A stretch of 42,564 nt of DNA from Sphingopyxis macrogoltabida (lineage in GTDB: Bacteria > Pseudomonadota > Alphaproteobacteria > Sphingomonadales > Sphingomonadaceae): positions 1-42,564 of the forward strand of contig QFPJ01000024.1 in NCBI GenBank assembly GCA_003241685.1, in the 5' to 3' direction. Every line of letters starts with the position of its first letter. Positions within the stretch are counted from its first letter, which is position 1. Shown piece by piece: positions 15,761 through 24,954 of the stretch. The notes under the pieces were generated by a model. It saw only the letters and a list, made by a program, of their open reading frames with translations. It was not told the origin of the DNA and did no database searches. Made by a program: the position numbers and the translations under genes.

Positions 15761-15800
15761 TAAATACCCTGTTCTGCCCTAATTTTCCCCTTTCCACCCC
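15761..15800. promoter_or_regulatory. Four-unit 10-bp repeat, probable MraZ operator
   Basis: Four consecutive 10-bp units each carry CCC at the same place: CCC at 15767-15769, 15777-15779, 15787-15789 and 15797-15799. Spacers are AT-rich (TAAATA, GTTCTG, AATTTT, TTTCCA). On the minus strand this is GGG every 10 bp. MraZ in E. coli is reported to bind direct repeats of TGGGN separated by 5 nt, which also have a 10-bp period. The array ends 122 nt before the mraZ ATG. The period and position support an autoregulatory dcw operator; the orientation is reversed relative to the gene. Confidence 0.7.
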
Positions 15801-15922
15801 GATAGAGAGTTGATAGTCAGAAATCGGAGAGGGGCAATCTCCGCCTGAGTCTCGTGGCCCGGAAGCGACCGATTCCGGGGTCAGGAAAATATTGCCCGTG
15901 GGCGCAGGCAGGGGGCAGAGCG

Positions 15923-16423
15923 ATGGCGATTGTGACGCCCGGTCAATATGCCGGCACCAGCTTCGCCGCGATCGATGGCAAGGGCCGCATCGCCGTGCCC
16001 TCCCAGTTCCGCAACAATGTGCCCCTCACTGCGGACGGCCAGCGCGTGCTTTGGGTCGGCTTTCACGAAAAACTGCCCTGTCTCGTCGCTTATGGCCAGG
16101 ATCAGTACGACCGGCTGAATGGCGAGATCGAGCGCGACCGCGAAACCGCGCGGCTGCGCGATCGCGATTTCGACGAGGATGCCGAGTTCAAGAAGCGCTT
16201 CAGCTATACCGAAGCCTATGCGCTCGACGACAGCGGGCGTTTCCTGCCCAGCTTCATCCACCGCGACCGCGTCGGCGATGCCGGCGCGACGGCGTTCGTG
16301 GGTTCGGGCCGCCGCCTCGAAATCTGGTGGCTGCCGACGCTCGCCGAGTGCGCGGAGGCCGATCCGGTGCTTCAGCGGCTCGCCGCCGCATGGGATGCGC
16401 AAAAAGGGAGGGGGCGCAAGTGA
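15923..16423 (+). CDS. mraZ: Transcriptional regulator MraZ
   Basis: DNA-binding regulator of the division and cell wall cluster, forming rings of AbrB-like (SpoVT-AbrB) domains. The 166-residue product has the two expected copies of the DxxGR motif: IDGKGRIAVPSQFR (17-30) and LDDSGRFLPS. The frame is open upstream, but the ATG at 15923 has AGGGGG before it and starts at the conserved region (GQYAGTSFAAIDGKGR). It is the first gene of the dcw cluster, with a four-unit 10-bp repeat about 120 nt upstream that fits its own binding site. Its stop overlaps the rsmH GTG start. Confidence 0.95.
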   Translation: MAIVTPGQYAGTSFAAIDGKGRIAVPSQFRNNVPLTADGQRVLWVGFHEKLPCLVAYGQDQYDRLNGEIERDRETARLRDRDFDEDAEFKKRFSYTEAYALDDSGRFLPSFIHRDRVGDAGATAFVGSGRRLEIWWLPTLAECAEADPVLQRLAAAWDAQKGRGRK

Positions 16424-17436
16424 CCGGCATTTCCTCCGATCTCACCGACGATCTTTCCCGCGACCCCCGCCACGACCCCGTTCTTCGCGACGAGGTGATC
16501 GCCGCCCTGGCCATCGCCCCGGGCGAACGCCATGTCGATGCGACCTTTGGCGCGGGCGGCTACACCCGCGCGATGCTCGCCGCGGGCGCGGAGGTGTTCG
16601 CCTGCGACCGCGATCCCGATGCCATTGCCGAAGGGCAGGCGCTGGTGGCGGAAGCCGAAGGGCGGTTGACGCTGATCCACGGCCGCTTCGGCGAGGTCGA
16701 CCGGCTGCTGGCCGAACGCGGCATCGACCGGGTCGACGGCATCACCTTTGACATCGGCGTGTCGTCGATGCAGCTCGACCGGGGGAATCGCGGCTTTTCG
16801 TTTCAGGCCGACGGGCCGCTCGACATGCGGATGGCGCAGGAGGGCGAAAGCGCCGCCGACTGGCTGAACCGCGCGGACGAGGGCGAGATCGCCGACGTGC
16901 TCTTTCATTATGGCGACGAACGCCAGTCTCGCCGCGTCGCGCGCGCGATCGTCGCGGCACGGCCGCTGACGCGGACCGGCGAACTGGCGGCCGTGATCCG
17001 CAAGGCGCTGCGCCACCCCCCGGGCGCGCCGAAGGACCCGGCGACGAAAAGCTTTCAGGCGATCCGCATCCATGTGAACGGCGAACTCGACGAACTGGTC
17101 GCGGGGCTGGATGCCGCCGAACGGCTGCTGCGCCCCGGCGGGCGCCTGGCGGTGGTCAGCTTTCACAGCACCGAGGACCGCATCGTGAAGAATTTCCTGC
17201 GCGAACGCAGCGGCGGCGACGCGGGCGGATCGCGGCATCGCCCTGCCGCATCGGCGCCGGCGCACGCCCCCTCCTTCCATCCCCCGGCGCGCAAGCTGCG
17301 CCCGGGCAAGGCCGAGGCCGATCGCAACCCGCGCGCGCGGTCGGCAACCCTGCGCAGCGCGGTCCGCACCGCCGCGCCGGCGTGGCCCGGCCCTTTGGCG
17401 GGCGGACATTCGGGTAAGGAGGCGATCTCATGCTGA
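16420..17436 (+). CDS. rsmH: 16S rRNA (cytosine-1402 N4)-methyltransferase
   Basis: SAM-dependent methyltransferase (MraW) acting on C1402 of 16S rRNA at the P site. From GTG at 16420 the product has 338 residues with HDPVLRDEVI near the N-terminus, the SAM site VDATFGAGGYTRAML, DIGVSSMQLD and the C-terminal VVSFHSTEDRIVKNF, then an Arg/Pro-rich end with NPRARSATLR. The GTG is embedded in the mraZ stop (AAGTGA) and has GGGAGGGGG upstream, so translation is probably coupled to mraZ. The end overlaps the ftsL start by 7 nt. Confidence 0.96.
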   Translation: MTGISSDLTDDLSRDPRHDPVLRDEVIAALAIAPGERHVDATFGAGGYTRAMLAAGAEVFACDRDPDAIAEGQALVAEAEGRLTLIHGRFGEVDRLLAERGIDRVDGITFDIGVSSMQLDRGNRGFSFQADGPLDMRMAQEGESAADWLNRADEGEIADVLFHYGDERQSRRVARAIVAARPLTRTGELAAVIRKALRHPPGAPKDPATKSFQAIRIHVNGELDELVAGLDAAERLLRPGGRLAVVSFHSTEDRIVKNFLRERSGGDAGGSRHRPAASAPAHAPSFHPPARKLRPGKAEADRNPRARSATLRSAVRTAAPAWPGPLAGGHSGKEAISC

Positions 17437-18035
17437 TGGCGGCGCGCAAGCTTCAGGGCATCGGTCTGGTGCTGCTCGTGCTCATCTTCGCGATGATGCT
17501 CTATCCCGTATCGCTGAAGGTCGCGGCGACGCGCAGCGAACTGACGCGCATCGAACGGCAGATCGAACGCACGCGCGACAATATCCGCTACCTCGAATCC
17601 GAACTCGCGGTGCGGGCGTCGATGCGCCAGCTCGAACAGTGGAACGCCGACGCCTTCGGCTATTCGGCGCCGAACGCCGATCAATATCTCGCCAGCGAAC
17701 GGCAACTGGCATCGCTCGACCGCCTGCCGCGCGCGCGCGGCGCGAACGATGTCGCGCCCGTGCTGATGGCGATGGTGTCGCCCGTCGCCATGCCCGCGAA
17801 GCCCGCGCCGGCTCCGGCGGCGCCCGCCGCGGCACCCGCGAAGCCCGCCGCTGAAAAGCCGGTCGTTCTGGCGCAGGCGGCGGCGGTGCGCAGCGACGCC
17901 GCGCCGCGCATGGTGCCCACCCGCCGCCGCGAACAGCTCAAGATGATCGAGGATCAGCTTCTCGCCGACTCGACGCTCGCCGATCTCAAGCGCGCGGCGG
18001 CGCGCGAAGCCGCGGAGGCGCGGACCGCTCCATGA
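17430..18035 (+). CDS. ftsL: Cell division protein FtsL (long form)
   Basis: Bitopic divisome protein that links FtsQ/FtsB to FtsW-FtsI. The 201-residue product has a short N-terminus, one membrane segment at about 10-28 (GIGLVLLVLIFAMMLYPVSL) and a heptad-like periplasmic segment (about 32-75; SELTRIERQIERTRDNIRYL). A Pro/Ala-rich region and a basic tail follow. E. coli FtsL is about 121 residues, so this one has an extra C-terminal half of low complexity. Identification rests on topology and its place between rsmH and ftsI, since FtsL is poorly conserved. AAGGAGG precedes the ATG. Confidence 0.85.
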   Translation: MLMAARKLQGIGLVLLVLIFAMMLYPVSLKVAATRSELTRIERQIERTRDNIRYLESELAVRASMRQLEQWNADAFGYSAPNADQYLASERQLASLDRLPRARGANDVAPVLMAMVSPVAMPAKPAPAPAAPAAAPAKPAAEKPVVLAQAAAVRSDAAPRMVPTRRREQLKMIEDQLLADSTLADLKRAAAREAAEARTAP

Positions 18036-18045
18036 GCATGCTGCC

Positions 18046-19740
18046 ATGAACACGCTGGTCGTCCGCCCGGCCCGAATCCGAACCGCAGGGGTGCGGCAGC
18101 AGATCCTGCTGACCGCGCAACAGCGCCTGATGGTGCTGATGTTGCTGTTCATGGCGGCGTTTTTCCTGATTTCGGTGCGGCTCGTCTGGTTCGCGCTGTT
18201 CGACACCGGGTCGGGGCGGTCGCATGGCGCCGCCGCCTTCGTGCCGGCGCGCGCCGACATCGTCGACCGCAACGGGGTGCCGCTGGCGCGCACGATCGAC
18301 GGCTATTCGATCCGCGTCGTGCCGTCGAAACTGCTGAACAAGCCGCAATATCTGGCCGACGAGCTGGTCAAGATTTTCCCCGACACGCCGCGCGCGGAAC
18401 TCCTCGCCCGGCTGACGGGACCGCGCCCGACCTATATCCGCCGCCGCGCGCTGCCCGATCAGGTCGCGGCGGTTAATGCGATCGGCGAAATCGGTTTCGA
18501 TTTCCCGCGCGAGAAGGAGCGGCTCTATCCGCAGCTCTCGCTCGCCGCGCATGTGCTCGGCTTCACCAACGCCGAAGGGCATGGCGTTACCGGGGTCGAG
18601 GGCGCGTTCGACCAGCGGCTGATCGACAAGGCGACGCGCGGCCAGCCGATGGCGCTGTCGATCGACGCGCGCGTGCAGGGCGTGCTCGAAAGCGAACTGG
18701 CCCATGCGGTCACCAATCTGGAAGCGATCGGCGGGGCGGGCATCATCCTCGACGTCCATACCGGCGAGGTGATGGCGATGACCTCGCTGCCCACGTTCAA
18801 CCCGAACAAGCTGGCGGGCAGCGACCCGGCGACGCGGCGCAACGCCGTCACCTATAATCTTTATGAGTTGGGATCGACCTTCAAGCCGCTGTCGATCGCG
18901 GCCGCCATCGACAATGGCACCGTCACCAGCATGGCGCGCCGCTATGACGCGACCCAGCCGCTAGCGATCGCCGGTTTCCGCATCCGCGACAGCCATGCGT
19001 CGCGCCGCTGGCTCAACGTACCCGAAACCCTGATCCACAGCTCGAATATCGTCACCGCGCGCATCGCCGACGAACTGGGCCGCGAAAAGATGGAAAAGCT
19101 GTTCCGCGACCTGCATTTCAACGATCGGCCGGAGATCGACCTGAAGGAACGCGCCTTTCCGCTGTGGCCCCGCGATTGGGGGCGGCTCACCACCATGACC
19201 ACCGCTTACGGTCACGGCATCGCGGTGACGCCGCTGCATCTGGCCAGCGCCTATGCCGCGCTGGTCAATGGCGGCATCTATCGGCCCGCGACCGTGATGA
19301 AACTCGGCGATCAGGCACCGCCGCAGGGGCGCCGGGTGTTCAAGGCCGCGACCAGCGCCCGGATGCGCCAGCTGCTGCGCCTGATCGTGTCCGACGGCAC
19401 CGGGCGCCAGGCCGACGCGCCGGGATTCCGCGTCGGCGGCAAGACGGGCAGCGCCGAAAAGCCGGGCGTCGGCGGCTATCGCCGCAGTTCGCTGGTCTCG
19501 ACCTTCGCCGCCGCCTTCCCGATGGACAATCCGCGCTATGTCGTGCTCGTGATGGTCGACGAGCCAAAGGGCAACGCCTTCAGCTCGGGCCAGCGCACCG
19601 CGGGCTGGACGGCGGCGCCGGTCGTCAAGAAGGTGGTGATGCGCGCTGGGCCGATGCTGGGCGTGTTCCCCGACGAAAGCCGCGACGTCGACGTGTCCGA
19701 ACTGACCCCGCTGCTCTGGAAGAATGGGGACGGCATCTGA
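18046..19740 (+). CDS. ftsI: Peptidoglycan D,D-transpeptidase FtsI (PBP3)
   Basis: Septal class B penicillin-binding protein that crosslinks new peptidoglycan with FtsW. The 564-residue protein has one membrane segment (about 29-50), an N-terminal dimerisation/pedestal domain, and a transpeptidase domain with all three motifs: STFK (277-280, nucleophile Ser277), SSN (332-334) and KTG (466-468). It begins 10 nt after ftsL; the ATG lies after a weak site. Its stop overlaps the murE start (TGATG). It would be the target of beta-lactams. Confidence 0.96.
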   Translation: MNTLVVRPARIRTAGVRQQILLTAQQRLMVLMLLFMAAFFLISVRLVWFALFDTGSGRSHGAAAFVPARADIVDRNGVPLARTIDGYSIRVVPSKLLNKPQYLADELVKIFPDTPRAELLARLTGPRPTYIRRRALPDQVAAVNAIGEIGFDFPREKERLYPQLSLAAHVLGFTNAEGHGVTGVEGAFDQRLIDKATRGQPMALSIDARVQGVLESELAHAVTNLEAIGGAGIILDVHTGEVMAMTSLPTFNPNKLAGSDPATRRNAVTYNLYELGSTFKPLSIAAAIDNGTVTSMARRYDATQPLAIAGFRIRDSHASRRWLNVPETLIHSSNIVTARIADELGREKMEKLFRDLHFNDRPEIDLKERAFPLWPRDWGRLTTMTTAYGHGIAVTPLHLASAYAALVNGGIYRPATVMKLGDQAPPQGRRVFKAATSARMRQLLRLIVSDGTGRQADAPGFRVGGKTGSAEKPGVGGYRRSSLVSTFAAAFPMDNPRYVVLVMVDEPKGNAFSSGQRTAGWTAAPVVKKVVMRAGPMLGVFPDESRDVDVSELTPLLWKNGDGI

Positions 19741-21182
19741 TGCGCCTCGCTGCGCTGCTCGACGATGCAGAGGCGCTCGCGGGCGACCCCGTCGTCACGG
19801 GGCTCGCCATCGATCACCGCAAGGTCGCGCCGGGAACCATCTTCGGTGCCTTCGTCGGCGAAAAATTCAATGGCGAGGATTTTATTCCAGCGGCGGTCGC
19901 GGCCGGCGCGATCGCGGTCGTCGCGCGGCCGGAGGCACAGGTTACGGGCGCGCTGCACATTGCCGACGCCAATCCGCGCCGCGCCTTCGCGCATATCGCG
20001 GCGCGCTTCTTTCACCGCTTTCCCGCGACCTGCGTCGCGGTGACGGGCACCAACGGAAAGACATCGACCGTCGAAATGACGCGCCAGCTGTGGCGGATGG
20101 CGGGCTTCCATGCGGCGTCGATCGGCACGCTGGGGGTGACGACGGGGGACGACCGGGTCGTGACCGGCCTGACGACGCCCGACATCGTGACCTTCCTGTC
20201 CAACATGGCGGGGCTGGCGGCGGAGGGCGTCACCCACGCCGCGTTCGAGGCGTCGAGCCACGGGCTCGACCAGTATCGGACCGAGGGACTGCCGGTGAAG
20301 GCGGCGGCCTTCACCAATCTCAGCCACGATCACCTCGACTATCACGGCGACATGTACGCCTATCTCGCCGCCAAGATGCGGTTGTTCCGCGACGTCGTCG
20401 ATGCGGACGGCACCGCGGTAATCTGGGCCGACGACACGATGTGGGCGCCGGCGGCCGAATATGAGGCGCAGCAGCGCGGGCTGAAGATGCTGACCGTTGG
20501 GCGGGAAGGGCACGACCTGCGGCTCGTCAGCCATGAACCGACGCAACTCGGCCAGTCGCTGATGATCCAGTGCGGGCCGCTGGTTCAGAAGGTCACGCTG
20601 CCGCTGATCGGCGCCTATCAGGTCGCGAACGCGCTCGTCGCGGCGGGACTGGTCATCGCGACCGGCGGCGATCCGGCGCAGACGCTGGGCAATCTGGCGC
20701 GGCTTCAGCCGGTGCGCGGGCGCCTGGAACGCGCGGCGATCACGCGTGCCGGCGCGCCCGTCTATGTCGATTATGCCCACACGCCCGACGCGATCGAGGC
20801 GGCGCTCGACGCGCTGCGCCCCCATGTCGCGGGGCGGTTGATCCTGGTCTTCGGGGCGGGCGGCGACCGCGATCAGGCGAAGCGCGCCGAAATGGGCCGC
20901 ATCGCGGCCGCCAAGGCCGACCTGGCAATCATCACCGACGACAATCCGCGCGGCGAGGACCCGGCGACCATCCGTGCGGCGATTGCGGAAGGTGCACCGG
21001 CGGCTCGGATCATCGGCGACCGCCGCGCCGCCATCGCCGCGGCCATCGCCGAAGCCGGCGCCGACGATGTCGTCTGCATCGCGGGCAAGGGCCATGAACA
21101 GGGGCAGATCGTCGGGCGGGGGGAGGCGATGCGCGTCATCCCCTTCGACGATGTCACGGTCGTTCGGGAGGAGGCGGCATGA
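19740..21182 (+). CDS. murE: UDP-MurNAc-L-Ala-D-Glu:meso-DAP ligase
   Basis: Adds meso-diaminopimelate to UDP-MurNAc-L-Ala-D-Glu using ATP. The 480-residue product has the ATP loop TGTNGKTST (102-110), EASSHGLDQYR, TNLSHDHLDYH, DYAHTPDAIEAAL and the DNPR motif (401-404), which indicates DAP rather than lysine as the substrate. Its ATG overlaps the ftsI stop, and its end overlaps murF as ATGA. The open frame continues upstream through ftsI, but only the start at 19740 gives the MurE N-terminus. Confidence 0.96.
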   Translation: MRLAALLDDAEALAGDPVVTGLAIDHRKVAPGTIFGAFVGEKFNGEDFIPAAVAAGAIAVVARPEAQVTGALHIADANPRRAFAHIAARFFHRFPATCVAVTGTNGKTSTVEMTRQLWRMAGFHAASIGTLGVTTGDDRVVTGLTTPDIVTFLSNMAGLAAEGVTHAAFEASSHGLDQYRTEGLPVKAAAFTNLSHDHLDYHGDMYAYLAAKMRLFRDVVDADGTAVIWADDTMWAPAAEYEAQQRGLKMLTVGREGHDLRLVSHEPTQLGQSLMIQCGPLVQKVTLPLIGAYQVANALVAAGLVIATGGDPAQTLGNLARLQPVRGRLERAAITRAGAPVYVDYAHTPDAIEAALDALRPHVAGRLILVFGAGGDRDQAKRAEMGRIAAAKADLAIITDDNPRGEDPATIRAAIAEGAPAARIIGDRRAAIAAAIAEAGADDVVCIAGKGHEQGQIVGRGEAMRVIPFDDVTVVREEAA

Positions 21183-22555
21183 ACCCGCTGTGGACCGCCC
21201 GCACCATCGCCGCCGTGACGGACGGCACCGCCAGCACCGATTTCACGGTGCAGGGCGTGGCCTTCGACTCGCGCGAGGTGGCGAAGGGCGACCTGTTCAT
21301 CGCGATGAAGGGCGAGACGGCCGACGGGCACCAGTTCATCGACCGCGCGATCGCGGCGGGGGCGGCAGGGATCGTCTGCGAAACCGCGATCGATCATCCG
21401 CACGTGCGCGTCGCCGACAGCGCCGCGGCGCTGAACGCGCTGGGTATCGCATCGCGCGCGCGCAGCCACGGCCGCATCGTCGGCGTGACCGGATCGGCGG
21501 GCAAGACGGGCACGAAAGAGGCGCTGTACGCCGCGCTCGACCGCTTCCGTCCGGGCAAGGCGCATCGGTCGGTCAAAAGCTACAACAATCATGTCGGCGT
21601 ACCGCTCAGCCTCGCGCGGATGCCCTCGACCGCCGATTTCGGCGTCTTCGAAATGGGGATGAACCATGCGGGCGAACTGGCGGCGCTGACCCGCATGGTG
21701 CGCCCGCACGTCGCGATCGTCACCACCATCGCCCCCGCGCATATGGAATTTTTCGGCAGCGAAGAGGCGATTGCCGACGCAAAGGGCGAGGTTTTCGAGG
21801 GGCTGGAACCCGGGGGCACCGCGATCCTGCCGTTCGACAGCCCGCACTACGCCCGGTTGCGCGCCAAGGCCGAACGGCACGCGGCGCATATCGTCAGCTT
21901 CGGGCTGAACGACGGCGCGGACGTGCGGGCGGTGGACTGGCTCTCCGACGGCAAGGGCGGTTCGCTCGTCACGGCGCAGGTTCAGGACGCGCTGCTCTGC
22001 TTCACCATCGCGCAGGCCGGCGCGCACTGGGTGGCCAATGCGATGGCGGTGCTGGCGGCGGTAAAGGCGGTCGGCGGCGACCTGCCCGCCGCGGGTCTGG
22101 CCTTCGCCGAAATGGCGGGGCTTGCCGGACGCGGCGCGCGGCACCGGGTGCCTGCGGCGGACGGCGAGATATTGGTGATCGACGAAAGCTATAACGCCAA
22201 TCCCGCGTCCATGGCCGCGACGATCGGCCAGCTGGGGTCCGAATCCGCAGCGCGCAAGGTCGCGATTCTCGGCGCGATGAAGGAGCTGGGCCCGGATGGC
22301 GACCGCTATCATGCCGATCTGGCGGCTCCGCTCGTCGCGGCGGACGTCCACTTCGCCCTGCTCGTCGGGGAAGAGATGGCGCCGCTCGCCAAAGCGCTTG
22401 AGGGCCGCATCGATTTCGCGCATGTGCCCGGCCACGCGGCCGCGGCAGAGCGGCTGAAGGGCTTGATCCGACCCGGCGACGCGGTGCTGGTCAAGGGATC
22501 GAACAGTGTCGGCCTGTCGCATGTCGTGACGGCGCTGACCAGCGGGGATTATTGA
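21179..22555 (+). CDS. murF: UDP-MurNAc-tripeptide:D-Ala-D-Ala ligase
   Basis: Completes the UDP-MurNAc-pentapeptide by adding D-Ala-D-Ala. The 458-residue Mur ligase has FDSREVAKGDLFIAMKG near the N-terminus, the MurF-type ATP loop TGSAGKTGTKE (105-115), FEMGMNHAGE, APAHMEFFGS and DESYNANPASM. It overlaps murE by 4 nt (ATGA), and its stop overlaps the mraY start (TGATG). Length and motifs are normal for the family. Confidence 0.96.
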   Translation: MNPLWTARTIAAVTDGTASTDFTVQGVAFDSREVAKGDLFIAMKGETADGHQFIDRAIAAGAAGIVCETAIDHPHVRVADSAAALNALGIASRARSHGRIVGVTGSAGKTGTKEALYAALDRFRPGKAHRSVKSYNNHVGVPLSLARMPSTADFGVFEMGMNHAGELAALTRMVRPHVAIVTTIAPAHMEFFGSEEAIADAKGEVFEGLEPGGTAILPFDSPHYARLRAKAERHAAHIVSFGLNDGADVRAVDWLSDGKGGSLVTAQVQDALLCFTIAQAGAHWVANAMAVLAAVKAVGGDLPAAGLAFAEMAGLAGRGARHRVPAADGEILVIDESYNANPASMAATIGQLGSESAARKVAILGAMKELGPDGDRYHADLAAPLVAADVHFALLVGEEMAPLAKALEGRIDFAHVPGHAAAAERLKGLIRPGDAVLVKGSNSVGLSHVVTALTSGDY

Positions 22556-23625
22556 TGTTATACTGGCTGGCGGAATGGCTTGGCTTTCCGGGGGTACTCA
22601 ACCTCATCCGCTATCTGAGCTTCCGGTCGGGCGCCGCCGTGGCGACCGCCCTGATCATCGGTCTGTGGATCGGGCCGCGCTTCATCCTGATGCTGCGCAC
22701 GCGGCAGGGCAAGGGACAGCCGATCCGCGACGACGGGCCGCAAACCCATCTTGCGAAAAAGGGCACGCCGACGATGGGCGGGCTGATGATCCTGATTTCG
22801 CTGATGATTTCGGCTTTGCTCTGGATGGACCTGTCGAACCGTTTCGTCTGGGCCTGCCTGTTCGTGACCGCCGGTTTCGCGCTGGTCGGCTTCCTCGACG
22901 ATCTCGACAAGGTGACGAAATCCAGCCACCGGGGCATACCGGGGCGGGTCCGGTTGCTGGTCGAATTCGCCATCGCCGGCGTCGCGGTGCTGTTGATCGT
23001 CTCGCGCACCGGGACCGAGCTTTACCTGCCCTTCTTCAACGACGTCTATATCCCGCTGGGCCCCTTCTTCTATGTCTTTGCGATGGTGCTGATCGTCGGC
23101 TTCGGTAATGCGGTGAACCTGACCGACGGGCTCGACGGGCTGGCGACCTTTCCGGTGATGATCGCGGCGCTGACCTTCCTCGTCATCGTCTATCTGTCGG
23201 GCAATGTGAAATTCGCCGAATATCTGGGCATCCCGCATGTGCCGGGGGCGGGCGAACTGGCGGTGTTCGCGGCCGCGATCATCGGCGCCTGCCTGGCGTT
23301 CCTGTGGTTCAACGCGCCGCCCGCCGCCGTTTTCATGGGCGACACGGGCAGCCTTGCACTCGGCGGCGCGCTCGCCACCATGGCGGTGACGGCGCAGCAT
23401 GAACTGGTGCTGGTCCTCGTCGGCGGCCTGTTCGTGGTCGAGGCGCTGTCGGTCATCATCCAGGTCTTCTGGTACAAGCGCACGGGCAAGCGCGTATTCC
23501 GCATGGCGCCGATCCATCATCATTTCGAACAATTGGGCTGGCCCGAATCCACCGTCGTCATCCGCTTCTGGATCGTCTCGATCGTCCTCGCGCTCGCGGG
23601 GCTCGCGACGCTCAAGCTGCGATGA
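22555..23625 (+). CDS. mraY: Phospho-MurNAc-pentapeptide transferase
   Basis: Integral membrane enzyme that transfers phospho-MurNAc-pentapeptide to undecaprenyl phosphate, forming lipid I. The 356-residue product is strongly hydrophobic, with about ten membrane segments. It carries the family motifs KKGTPTMGG, FLDDLDKVTK (acidic pair), NAVNLTDGLDGLA, FMGDTGSLALGG and the histidine cluster PIHHHFE. A TTG one codon upstream is in frame, but the ATG at 22555 overlaps the murF stop and is preferred. It overlaps murD by 4 nt. Confidence 0.97.
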   Translation: MLYWLAEWLGFPGVLNLIRYLSFRSGAAVATALIIGLWIGPRFILMLRTRQGKGQPIRDDGPQTHLAKKGTPTMGGLMILISLMISALLWMDLSNRFVWACLFVTAGFALVGFLDDLDKVTKSSHRGIPGRVRLLVEFAIAGVAVLLIVSRTGTELYLPFFNDVYIPLGPFFYVFAMVLIVGFGNAVNLTDGLDGLATFPVMIAALTFLVIVYLSGNVKFAEYLGIPHVPGAGELAVFAAAIIGACLAFLWFNAPPAAVFMGDTGSLALGGALATMAVTAQHELVLVLVGGLFVVEALSVIIQVFWYKRTGKRVFRMAPIHHHFEQLGWPESTVVIRFWIVSIVLALAGLATLKLR

Positions 23626-24929
23626 TCACGGCGCGCGCCTTTGCCGGTCGCCGCTATGCGGTGCTCGGACTGGCGCGCTCGGGCCTGGCGACCGTCGCGG
23701 CGCTGGTCGCCAGCGGCGCGGGCGTGACGGCATGGGACGACCGCGAGGATGCCCGCGACGAGGCGATGGCGCTGGGCGCCGACATCGGCAATCCGCTGGA
23801 GATCGATCTGGTCGGTTTTGCCGGCGTCGTCGTGTCTCCGGGGGTGCCGCTGAACCGTCATCCGATCGCGGCCCATGCGCGCGCCGCGCATGTCCCGGTC
23901 ATCGGCGACATCGAATTGTTCGCCGAAGCCGCCGCCGACCTGCCGCCGCACCGGATCGTCGGCATCACCGGCACCAACGGCAAGTCGACCGTCACCGCGC
24001 TGATCACCCATATGCTGGAAAGCGCCGGGGTGCCCGCGTTGATGGGCGGGAATATCGGACTGCCGATATTGAGCCGCGACCCGCTTCCTGACGGCGGGGT
24101 CTATGTGCTCGAACTGTCGAGCTATCAGATCGACCTGGCGCATAGCCTGGCGTGCGACGTCGCGGTGCTGACCAACATCACCCCCGACCATCTCGACCGC
24201 TATGACGGGTTCGCGGGCTATGCCGCGTCGAAGGAGCGGCTGTTCGGGCTTCAGCACCGCGATCAGGTGGCGATCGTCGCGGTCGACGACGATCCGTCGC
24301 GGATGATCGCGGGCCGGATCAGCCACCGCCTGCACCGCGTGTCGGGCCACGACGTCGATCCCGCCGATCAGGCGCGCTGGCCCGCGTTGCAGGGTCCGCA
24401 CAATGCCCAGAACGCCGTCTGCGCGATCGCCGTGTGCCGCGTGCTGGGGCTGGACGACGACCGGATCGAACGCGGGCTCGCGACCTATCGCGCGCTGCCG
24501 CACCGCATGGAATGGGTCGGCGAAGCCCGTGGCGCGCGCTGGTACAACGACAGCAAGGCGACCAACGCGGCGTCCGCCGCCCCGGCGCTGGCGGCCTTTC
24601 CGCCGGCGCCCGGCCCGCGTCTGCACTGGATCTCCGGGGGGCGGGCCAAGGGCGACGGGCTGGCCGCCTGTCGCCCCTGGTTCGGCCATGTGAAGCGCGC
24701 CTATCTGATCGGCGAGGCGATGGAGGGTTTCGCGGCGGAGATCGGCGAGGCGATCCCAGTCGACCTGTCGGGCGACCTTGCGACCGCGGTCGCGCGCGCC
24801 GCCGCCGCGGCGGCGCCGGGCGATGTCGTGCTGCTTTCGCCCGCCTGTGCCTCGTTCGATCAGTTTCGCGATTATGAAGAGCGCGGCGACCGCTTCCGGG
24901 CGCTGGTGCAGGCGCTGGAGCATGGATGA
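23622..24929 (+). CDS. murD: UDP-MurNAc-L-Ala:D-Glu ligase
   Basis: Adds D-glutamate to UDP-MurNAc-L-alanine. The 435-residue product has a Rossmann-like N-terminal domain (VLGLARSG), the ATP loop GTNGKST (117-123), LELSSYQID, TNITPDHLDRY, PHRMEWV and the C-terminal YNDSKATN. These match MurD. It overlaps mraY by ATGA. ftsW follows, with either an 8-nt overlap or a 25-nt gap, depending on the ftsW start. Confidence 0.96.
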   Translation: MITARAFAGRRYAVLGLARSGLATVAALVASGAGVTAWDDREDARDEAMALGADIGNPLEIDLVGFAGVVVSPGVPLNRHPIAAHARAAHVPVIGDIELFAEAAADLPPHRIVGITGTNGKSTVTALITHMLESAGVPALMGGNIGLPILSRDPLPDGGVYVLELSSYQIDLAHSLACDVAVLTNITPDHLDRYDGFAGYAASKERLFGLQHRDQVAIVAVDDDPSRMIAGRISHRLHRVSGHDVDPADQARWPALQGPHNAQNAVCAIAVCRVLGLDDDRIERGLATYRALPHRMEWVGEARGARWYNDSKATNAASAAPALAAFPPAPGPRLHWISGGRAKGDGLAACRPWFGHVKRAYLIGEAMEGFAAEIGEAIPVDLSGDLATAVARAAAAAAPGDVVLLSPACASFDQFRDYEERGDRFRALVQALEHG

Positions 24930-24954
24930 TCCGATGGGTGGGGGGACCGACAAT

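Noticed and set aside
15761..15800. A possible CRISPR-like or microsatellite reading of the phased CCC repeats
   Set aside because: Units are only 10 bp with a 3-base conserved core, no spacers, and no cas genes nearby. The position before mraZ explains them better as an operator.
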